Of a stretch of DNA of 54,331 nt, positions 48,627 to 54,331 are shown one piece after another (within the stretch, counting starts at the first letter, position 1; every line of letters starts with the position of its first letter). This DNA comes from a virus. The notes under the pieces are model-generated. The model made no database searches, was not told the origin of the DNA, and saw only the letters and a list, made by a program, of their open reading frames with translations. The position numbers and the translations under genes were made by a program. The DNA is taken from positions 1-54,331 of the IMG/VR virus record IMGVR_UViG_3300048928_000352, one strand, 5' to 3'.

Positions 48627-49142
48627 ATGACACTCATCGAAAAACCTTCCCAACTGCCCCAGGCCATCAACGAGGCGTTGCGCGTTGCCTTTCCTAATCT
48701 GAAGGTCGGCAATCATCAGGACTTCCAGGGCACAACGGATAACACCGGCGTGTTGATCACGGTCGAAGGTAATGGCCCCGGCATTCGCTCCCGCGAAGGG
48801 CGCAAGGCCCACGCCCTGGGGATTTCACTCAAGGCTATGGTTGCCCCAGGTGCCTTGCCCTTTGATGCCTGCGACCTGGCCAGCCAACTGATGGACCTGG
48901 TGCTGGATAACCGCTGGAACCTGCCGCAGGAGCAGTGCGACCTGCCGAGCAATATCGTCGCTGCGCCCTCAATAGGCACCACCGCAGAAACGGACTACGA
49001 CACCTGGACCGTCAGCTTCACCCAAACCCTCTATATCGGACCGCCGCTGCTCAACGATCCCACAGGCCAACCGCTGTTCGCCTGCACCTGGGAAGTCTCG
49101 AACATCGACGACCCCGACCAATACAAGCCGCTGGCGGAGTAG
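48627..49142 (+). CDS. Tail terminator-like protein of tailocin
   Basis: 171 residues, mixed alpha/beta, FTQTLYIGPPLLNDPTG near the C-terminus. It lies between the holin and baseplate V, as does the counterpart at 24932 in the prophage, with which it shares the YDTWTVSFTQTLYIG motif. Likely caps the tube. Function inferred. Confidence 0.6.
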   Translation: MTLIEKPSQLPQAINEALRVAFPNLKVGNHQDFQGTTDNTGVLITVEGNGPGIRSREGRKAHALGISLKAMVAPGALPFDACDLASQLMDLVLDNRWNLPQEQCDLPSNIVAAPSIGTTAETDYDTWTVSFTQTLYIGPPLLNDPTGQPLFACTWEVSNIDDPDQYKPLAE

Positions 49143-49145
49143 CCC

Positions 49146-49754
49146 ATGTTCGACGCGCTGTTACGCATGCAACTGGGGCCGATTGTCGAGCGACTGGCGG
49201 AAATGGAAAACCAGCTCGAAGACCTGTATCGACGCGCTGAAAGTTTCTGCCGCATCGGCGTGTGCCAGGAGGTCGACGCCGCCAGCAATACCTGCAAGGT
49301 CAGCCACGGCGAACTGCTCACCCCGGCCATTCGCTTTTTCAACCCCAGCGCCGGTGCGCAGACGGAAACCCGCATCCCGTCCGTGGGCGAGCAATGCTTG
49401 CTGCTCAACTACGGCGGCGGGGAGGGCGGGGCGCAATCGGTGGCCTTGTTCGGCTTGAACAGCGACCGGTTTCCGCCGGTCTCCAGCGTTCCGTCACTGA
49501 CCCGGCGCCGCCATCAAGACGGCACCCAAAGCGACTACGACGACGCCAGCCATACCTTCAACTGGATCAACGGCCCGACCACGTTCACCGGTTCCCGCGA
49601 ACAGGTCGACGTCAAGGTCGGCGCCGCCGGCCTGACGATGAATGCCCAGAGCATCACGCTGCAAGTCGGTGGTACCCGTCTGTTGCTGGATGCCGGCGGC
49701 GCGCACTTCAGCGGCCCGGTGGTGGATCACCAAGGCCGAGTCATCAGCCCCTGA
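49146..49754 (+). CDS. Baseplate assembly protein V of tailocin
   Basis: 202 residues. LLRMQLGPIVERLAEMENQL, then a gpV OB-fold (RIPSVGEQCLLLNYGGGEGG, VALFGLNSDRFPP) and a short beta-helical end. Unlike the prophage copy it does not end in H-x-H but in HQGRVISP, so the metal tip seems absent or supplied by another protein. Confidence 0.88.
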   Translation: MFDALLRMQLGPIVERLAEMENQLEDLYRRAESFCRIGVCQEVDAASNTCKVSHGELLTPAIRFFNPSAGAQTETRIPSVGEQCLLLNYGGGEGGAQSVALFGLNSDRFPPVSSVPSLTRRRHQDGTQSDYDDASHTFNWINGPTTFTGSREQVDVKVGAAGLTMNAQSITLQVGGTRLLLDAGGAHFSGPVVDHQGRVISP

Positions 49755-49766
49755 TAAGGACATCCC

Positions 49767-50099
49767 ATGATCGGAATCGATCGGAACACCGGGGCGGCCG
49801 TCGATGACTGGCTGCAATTCGTCCAGCGCGCCACCCGAGCGCTGACCACTCCCTTGGGCACTCGCCAGAAGCGCCCGCTGTACGGCTCGATGATCCCGCA
49901 ACTGCTCGGGCAAAACCTCGGCGATGACCTGCTGATTCTCGCCCAGAGCCATGCCGCCCAGGCGTTCTACAACCCGCAGAACGGCATCGCCGATTTCGAA
50001 CCGCAAGTCATCGTCGCCAACCGTCAGGGCGCCGGCCTGTTGCTGCGCTTCGCCGGCACCTGGAAAAACCGCAAACAAACCTTCGAGGTGGTGACATGA
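49767..50099 (+). CDS. Baseplate protein W of tailocin
   Basis: 110 residues, MIGIDRNTGAAVDDWLQFVQ and TTPLGTRQKRPLYGSMIPQL signature of gp25-like wedge proteins. Overlaps gpJ by 4 bp. Confidence 0.92.
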   Translation: MIGIDRNTGAAVDDWLQFVQRATRALTTPLGTRQKRPLYGSMIPQLLGQNLGDDLLILAQSHAAQAFYNPQNGIADFEPQVIVANRQGAGLLLRFAGTWKNRKQTFEVVT

Positions 50100-51091
50100 G
50101 CATGCTGATACCCGGCCAGAATCAGTTGGCTGAGCCAGCGATCATTGCCGTCGATGAATTCGAGCCACTGTTGGCGGAGTTCAAGGCGTTTGTCGTTGAT
50201 TACGTCGCGACTCGTGCGCCGGAAAATGCCGCCAAGCTCAAGGTCAGCCTGGAGAACGAAAGCGAGCTGCTGACGTTGGCGCTGGAAGCTTTTTGCGTTC
50301 GCCTGCAAACCCACGAGCGTAAATACAACGCCCGCATCAAGCAGATGCTGGCGTGGTGGGCCACCGGCAGTAACCTTGACGCACGCCTTGCCGACATGGG
50401 CCTGGAGCGTCAAGTGCTCGACCCTGGTGACCCGGCGGCTTTCCCGCCCGTGCCGCCGACGTTGGAGAGCGACGACGACGCCCGCCTGCGTTATTACCTG
50501 GCGCCACACGCACCCGCAGCAGGCTCGCGGATGCAGTATCGCCGGGAGGTTTTCACCCTCGGTGAGCGTCCATCGGTGAAAGTGCAAAGTGCTACGCCGG
50601 GTGTGGTGACGGTCACTTATACCTTCGACCCGGACGGCTACGCGGCGCGGGTCAAGGATGGCAACGGCCGTCGCACCGCGCCTGGCGAAGTGATGGTCAC
50701 CGTCCTGTCCCGAGACGGGGATGGCACACCCTCTGAGGATCTACTCGAGGGTGTACGCCGGCATTTCGCCCGGCCTGATGTACGACCGGAAACGGATCTC
50801 GTCTCGGTGCAGGGCGCACAAATCCTGCGTTACAAAATCCGCGTGGTGGCAAAGATCAACGCCGGCCCGGACTCCGGGCTCACTCAAGTCGCCGCCCAGA
50901 AACTGCTGCAAGACTATGCAGAGTCTTGCCATCGCCTGGAAGGGCGGGTGGACCCGAGCTGGATCGACTACGCCATCCACTCGGCGGGCGCTGCGCAACT
51001 GCAAATTCTTGAGCCGCTGGAGCCGATCGTCACCACGGCATTCCAGGCCCCGTATTGCACGGGTGTCGAGGTGGAGGTGCGCACCCTATGA
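50096..51091 (+). CDS. Baseplate protein J of tailocin
   Basis: 331 residues; PAIIAVDEFEPLLAEFKAFV and LRYYLAPHAPAAGSRMQYRR are typical gpJ parts, as is the end EPIVTTAFQAPYCTGVEVEV. It is longer than the prophage gpJ by 36 residues and clearly divergent from it. Overlaps gpI by 4 bp. Confidence 0.92.
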   Translation: MSMLIPGQNQLAEPAIIAVDEFEPLLAEFKAFVVDYVATRAPENAAKLKVSLENESELLTLALEAFCVRLQTHERKYNARIKQMLAWWATGSNLDARLADMGLERQVLDPGDPAAFPPVPPTLESDDDARLRYYLAPHAPAAGSRMQYRREVFTLGERPSVKVQSATPGVVTVTYTFDPDGYAARVKDGNGRRTAPGEVMVTVLSRDGDGTPSEDLLEGVRRHFARPDVRPETDLVSVQGAQILRYKIRVVAKINAGPDSGLTQVAAQKLLQDYAESCHRLEGRVDPSWIDYAIHSAGAAQLQILEPLEPIVTTAFQAPYCTGVEVEVRTL

Positions 51092-51816
51092 ACGAACCAA
51101 AAGGCAGCTTGCTGCCCGCCAACAGTTCGCCGTTGGAGAAGGCACTGGACCTGGGGTTCGGGCAGTTGCTCGACCGGGTCACACCACCTTTTCCCGCCTT
51201 GATGAACCCGCTGCAAACCCCGGTTGAATTCCTTCCCTACCTGGCCGCTGATCGCGGCGTCAGTGAATGGGATGCCGCTGCCAGCGAGTCGGAGAAGCGC
51301 CTCACTGTGGCCTTGTCGTGGCAGATCCAGCGTCAGGCCGGTACGCCCAAGGCGCTGAGCTACGCGGTTGAGTCACTGGGATTCACCCCCAACATCAGCG
51401 CCTGGTATCAACAGCGGCCAACCGGTCTGCCTTACACCTTTGATGTGCAGGCAATCATCGGTCGCAGTTGGTCCAGTGGCGATCACAACCGTTTGATCCG
51501 CCGCATCAACGCGGCCAAGAGCGAGCGGGACCTGGCCACCATCACCATCGTGCACGAGACCTCCCAGGGTTTACGTGTCGCTGCAACCGCTGATCCAGGA
51601 TTGAGCATCGGCGATGAGAGCCAGCCCGGGGCATTACCCGAGGTGAAGCTTCACGGGGTACTTGCTTGTAGCAGCGTGGCGCACACACCGCTCAGCGATG
51701 GCGAGTTGGAGCTGTGCGGCGTACTGCCTGAACTCGGGCTGGCGGCCCGGCTTAACAGTGCCGGGGTTGCCCGGCACTACACCATTAACGACTACGACCT
51801 CAGGGCGCAGCCATGA
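51088..51816 (+). CDS. Tail protein I of tailocin
   Basis: 242 residues from the ATG at 51088, four bases inside the gpJ end. LLPANSSPLEKALDLGFGQL and ...LPYLAADRGVSEWDAAASES follow the gpI pattern. The C-terminal 60 residues are repetitive (LPEVKLHGVLACSSV and GELELCGVLPELG). Overlaps the fibre gene by 4 bp. Confidence 0.9.
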   Translation: MNEPKGSLLPANSSPLEKALDLGFGQLLDRVTPPFPALMNPLQTPVEFLPYLAADRGVSEWDAAASESEKRLTVALSWQIQRQAGTPKALSYAVESLGFTPNISAWYQQRPTGLPYTFDVQAIIGRSWSSGDHNRLIRRINAAKSERDLATITIVHETSQGLRVAATADPGLSIGDESQPGALPEVKLHGVLACSSVAHTPLSDGELELCGVLPELGLAARLNSAGVARHYTINDYDLRAQP

Positions 51817-52346
51817 CAGATGAAATTACACGCCTGGTGCGCTTCACCTCCAAGGGATTGGATGAAGTGCTGCAGGCAAAGAACCAGGGCTTGAAAGGCG
51901 AGATCACCCACATTGGCGCCGGTACTGGCCGCTACAACCCCGACGGCACCGAAGTTGCCCTGCGTGACGAGCGTCAACGGGTCGCCATTGTGGACTACGA
52001 GGACTTGGGCGACCGACAACTCAGGATGGCCGCGCTGTTTGATGGCGAGGCTGAGTATGAGATTGGCGAGTTCGGTTTTTATCTCGCCAGTGGCACGTTG
52101 TTGGCGGTGTATTCCGTTGCAGGAAAGTTGCTGACGTATAAAGCGGCGGCGGCTCGGGTGCTGCAGAAGTTCACGTTGGATATTTCGCCGTTGCCGGCGG
52201 ACAGCGTCACTATAGTTGTGGGGAGTGACAACCTAAATATTTTGTTGGGGGAGGATATTGCAGTACTTGCGACAGCGAATATTGACAACATGGCTCGTCA
52301 TACTGAATTGCTGTTTCGTGTGATGTCACTGGAATCAGGCCGATAA
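51813..52346 (+). CDS. Tail fibre, attachment part
   Basis: 177 residues. ITRLVRFTSKGLDEVLQAKN and YEIGEFGFYLASGTLLAVYS form the baseplate-attachment domain of gpH-like fibres. The protein stops where a shaft and receptor domain normally continue; those appear to be on the next gene (52374). The 3' part is AT-rich. Either a natural two-piece fibre or a fibre that lost its middle. Confidence 0.8.
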   Translation: MTDEITRLVRFTSKGLDEVLQAKNQGLKGEITHIGAGTGRYNPDGTEVALRDERQRVAIVDYEDLGDRQLRMAALFDGEAEYEIGEFGFYLASGTLLAVYSVAGKLLTYKAAAARVLQKFTLDISPLPADSVTIVVGSDNLNILLGEDIAVLATANIDNMARHTELLFRVMSLESGR

Positions 52347-52373
52347 GGCATAAATAGTTAAGGAGTTTTAAAC

Positions 52374-52994
52374 GTGAGTCTAGAAACGACTATTACATCG
52401 CTAGTGACGGCGGCGAATAATTTGACCACCGCCGTCAATGGAAAAATCGGTAGTATCAATGCGACGATGGCCGGTGCGTTGGCGCAGTTTAATGAGTGGC
52501 GTAGCCTAAAGGATGTGGAGGGGGATCCGAACTATCCTGGGACCATTCGCAGCACCATTCTTCAGGGCCATGTTTACGGCACCGGTGGTGTCTACGAGGC
52601 GCAGTCGATAGGTGATTTCGTGTCTACGGACTTGGGGTCGAGCGTCAATGTCTATATGCATTTCAAAATTCCATTGAACCTCAACATCAACTCAGAAATG
52701 TTCTGGTTCAATATCAAAGGTTACAGCTACGGCACGGCGAAAATTATCGATGAAACGTTAGTTGGGTATTGCTATCAACCGAACCGAACACTGCACAATG
52801 CCTCAACCTTCGGCAATATGACACCTGCTGTCTACGTTGATGCTAATGGCAATATTGTGATGCGGATTTTGATACCCAATATTTATTACACCACGGTCCG
52901 TATTGACACTATGCGAGTGGGTAATGGCCGTCTGTTTAATTTGGGTGATATTAAGACCAAGGTTTCGCTGGCTGATACCGTGGTTTTTAGTTAA
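52374..52994 (+). CDS. Probable receptor-binding fibre part of tailocin
   Basis: 206 residues. A helical N-terminus (LETTITSLVTAANNLTTAVN) could trimerise and the rest is beta-rich (INATMAGALAQFNEWRSLKD, GDFVSTDLGSSVNVYMHFKI) without a known fold. It is AT-rich and lies exactly where host-specificity domains sit, before the chaperone. It starts 27 bp after the attachment part, with SD AAGGAG. Function inferred from position. Confidence 0.65.
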   Translation: MSLETTITSLVTAANNLTTAVNGKIGSINATMAGALAQFNEWRSLKDVEGDPNYPGTIRSTILQGHVYGTGGVYEAQSIGDFVSTDLGSSVNVYMHFKIPLNLNINSEMFWFNIKGYSYGTAKIIDETLVGYCYQPNRTLHNASTFGNMTPAVYVDANGNIVMRILIPNIYYTTVRIDTMRVGNGRLFNLGDIKTKVSLADTVVFS

Positions 52995-53005
52995 GGAGAG
53001 AGAAC

Positions 53006-53263
53006 ATGTCTGAGACATTTAACGCCGAGAATCCAGCGGCTGGTATTGCGGTACCGACACCTGAAATTGAATGGGCAGCCGTTCGTTCTCGTCGCGATCA
53101 ACTATTGCGCGCAACTGACTTCACTCAATTGCCGGACTATCCAGCGACCGACGTGCAGCGAACAGACGTAGCGTCATATCGCAAGGCGTTGCGTGATATT
53201 CCTGAACAGGTGGCAGAGCCTTCGAAGCTTGTATGGCCCGCACTACCCACCTTCCTGAAATAG
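53006..53263 (+). CDS. Tail fibre chaperone of tailocin
   Basis: 85 residues; IEWAAVRSRRDQLLRATDFT, then YRKALRDIPEQVAEPSKLVW are the conserved core of phage tail-assembly chaperones (Phage_tail_APC type). It follows the fibre as in the prophage and ends WPALPTFLK. A terminator (about 53267-53287) comes right after. Confidence 0.85.
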   Translation: MSETFNAENPAAGIAVPTPEIEWAAVRSRRDQLLRATDFTQLPDYPATDVQRTDVASYRKALRDIPEQVAEPSKLVWPALPTFLK

Positions 53264-53266
53264 CCC

Positions 53267-53287
53267 ACCGCGAAAGCGGTTTTTTTT
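53267..53287 (+). terminator. Terminator after fibre chaperone
   Basis: ACCGC-GAAA-GCGGT stem followed by seven more T residues; a second, larger hairpin (53292-53322) follows at once. Confidence 0.75.
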
Positions 53288-53291
53288 CACC

Positions 53292-53338
53292 CGCCCAAAG
53301 CCCCTCTCGCAGGGGCTTTGGCGTTTTCCACCCGGAGA
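53292..53338 (+). repeat. Hairpin linker L5 (tailocin)
   Basis: CGCCAAAGCCCCT-like stem, T-run and then CCCGGAG as SD; same design as prophage linkers L1-L4, again ahead of a sheath operon. Confidence 0.55.
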
Positions 53339-53347
53339 ATTCCACTC

Positions 53348-53521
53348 ATGTTCAACCGCCAAACCTACACCGTCCTCATTCCATTCCCCACCGGCAACGG
53401 CCACTGGTCTACCGCCGGCGAGGAACTGGAACTGCTGGACGTCGAAGCATCCGCCCTGCGCACCGCTGGCCGCCTGGAACTGACCAGCGTCCTCAACTCC
53501 ACCCCCAAGAAGGCTGACTAA
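53348..53521 (+). CDS. DUF2635-type small tail protein
   Basis: 57 residues starting MFNRQTYTVLIPFPTGNGHW. Short proteins of this kind (DUF2635) regularly precede the sheath gene in Mu-type and tailocin clusters. Function unknown. The sheath gene begins 2 bp later. Confidence 0.7.
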   Translation: MFNRQTYTVLIPFPTGNGHWSTAGEELELLDVEASALRTAGRLELTSVLNSTPKKAD

Positions 53522-53523
53522 CC

Positions 53524-54331
53524 ATGGCTGAGGTTTTGAACTTCGAGCACAACGGCATCACCGTGAATGCCACCGAATCCCCCGAGGCCATGGGTGGCCT
53601 GGGCGACAACGTCATCGGCCTGGTGGGCACCGCCCCCAATGCCCATGCGTCGATCCCGAAAAACGCCCCGTTCCGCATCAACAGCTTCACCACCCAGGCG
53701 CTGCTGGACCCTACCGGCGCTGAAACCGGCACGCTGTTCCACGCCGTGTACCAGATCCTCAAAGTGGTCAAGGTGCCGGTCTACGTAGTGATCGTCGACG
53801 AGGGCACCACGCCGGCCGACACCCTCAATAACGTAATCGGCGGTGAAGAGCCGGTCACCGGCCGTAAACTGGGCCTCGCCGCCCTGGCCAGCGTCCCCGA
53901 AGACCTGACCATCATCGGCGCCCCGGGTTTCACCGGCACCAAAGCCGTGGCCGGCGAATTCGCCTCCTTCGGCAAGCGCATCAAGGCCCGTGTGGTGCTG
54001 GATGGCAAGGACGTAACCGTCGCCGACCAGGTGACCTACAGCGGCGAACTGGGCGGTGCCGACCTCGGTTTCGACCGCTGCCTGCTGGTGCACAACATGC
54101 CGTCGGTGTACTCCAAGGCTGCGAAGAAAAACGTGTTCCTGGCCCCGTCGTCCCTGGCCATCGCTGCACTGGCCAAGGTCAAGCAGTGGGAAAGCCCGGG
54201 CAATCAGGTGACCTTCGCCGAAGACGTTTCCCGCGTGGTTGAGTACAACATCCTCGACACCTCCACCGAAGGCGACCTGCTCAACCGTTACGGCGTGAGC
54301 TACTACGCCCGCACCATCCTCGGCGGTTTTT
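53524..54331 (+). CDS. Tail sheath protein of tailocin, 3' end outside window
   Basis: At least 269 residues, incomplete. AEVLNFEHNGITVNATESPE, VIGLVGTAPNAHASIPKNAP and DLTIIGAPGFTGTKAVAGEF match Pseudomonas R-type tailocin and Mu-like sheaths. Only weakly similar to the prophage sheath at 30589, so the two elements have separate tail origins. Confidence 0.93.
   Translation, partial: MAEVLNFEHNGITVNATESPEAMGGLGDNVIGLVGTAPNAHASIPKNAPFRINSFTTQALLDPTGAETGTLFHAVYQILKVVKVPVYVVIVDEGTTPADTLNNVIGGEEPVTGRKLGLAALASVPEDLTIIGAPGFTGTKAVAGEFASFGKRIKARVVLDGKDVTVADQVTYSGELGGADLGFDRCLLVHNMPSVYSKAAKKNVFLAPSSLAIAALAKVKQWESPGNQVTFAEDVSRVVEYNILDTSTEGDLLNRYGVSYYARTILGGF

Larger units (their letters stand above)
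46955..54331 (+). mobile_element. R-type tailocin cluster, left part (runs off window)
   Basis: Repressor, holin, tail terminator-like, V, W, J, I, fibre, chaperone, DUF2635-like and sheath genes are seen; no integrase, capsid, portal or terminase gene is present, as expected for a contractile phage-tail bacteriocin at the mutS-cinA locus of Pseudomonas. Tube, tape measure and endolysin should lie to the right of the window. Confidence 0.85.

Noticed and set aside
1-54331. CRISPR arrays, rRNA, tRNA genes and insertion sequences
   Set aside because: No regularly spaced repeats, no rRNA or cloverleaf sequence and no transposase seen on either strand.

Overview
The window reads as chromosome of a Pseudomonas of the P. 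fluorescens group. Its left end carries mutS (minus strand) encoding an 863-residue MutS, and everything to the right is phage-derived or phage-adjacent. In this bacterial group the mutS-cinA interval is a known home for tailocins and prophages; cinA itself is not in view.

Region 1 (about 2651-45640) is a complete-looking prophage of roughly 43 kb with lambda-type head genes and a P2-type contractile tail. It is integrated inside the first codons of mutS. A 12-bp core (ATCGGGGTGTGG) occurs at 2651-2662 and 45629-45640. The left copy joins the mutS body to a phage-supplied start ([10 protein letters not shown]...). The right copy is followed by what looks like the original mutS start (MTDLSSHTP...), now cut off. 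From left to right the prophage holds: a TPR + HEPN gene pair; integrase and excisionase; a leftward early operon with an HD hydrolase, a PrtN-like activator and a KilAC-domain protein; a HEPN + AAA ATPase operon; a cleavable CI-type repressor; Cro-like and CII-like regulators; a primase/helicase; a candidate late antiterminator; holin; terminase; head genes; baseplate, fibre, sheath, tube and tape-measure genes; endolysin and Rz/Rz1; an SOS cassette (dam, SRAP, umuD, umuC); and a TetR / FAD-monooxygenase cargo pair. Four repressor sites of the form ATCAAC-N5-GTTGAT bracket the immunity region, two at a leftward promoter (about 9085-9126) and two around the CI start (12055-12127).

Region 2 (about 45641-46830) is a short chromosomal interval with the orphaned mutS leader, a terminator and a zeta-toxin-like kinase gene overlapping a 56-codon partner.

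Region 3 (about 46830-54331, cut by the window edge) is the left part of an R-type tailocin: a LexA/CI-type repressor broken by a frameshift just after its Ala-Gly cleavage site, a promoter covered by ATGCAT palindromes, a leader with a terminator, holin, a tail-terminator-like protein, baseplate V, W, J and I, a short two-part fibre, a fibre chaperone, a DUF2635-type protein and the start of the sheath gene. Its holin is clearly homologous to the prophage holin.

The most interesting biology: (a) a prophage that rewrites the 5' end of the mismatch-repair gene mutS while carrying LexA-controlled umuDC and dam; (b) a HEPN + AAA ATPase operon in the place where lambda keeps rexAB, and a second HEPN gene with a TPR partner beside the integrase, both AT-rich and looking like phage-borne defence modules; (c) a likely -2/+1 programmed frameshift for the tail assembly chaperone; (d) a broken tailocin repressor.
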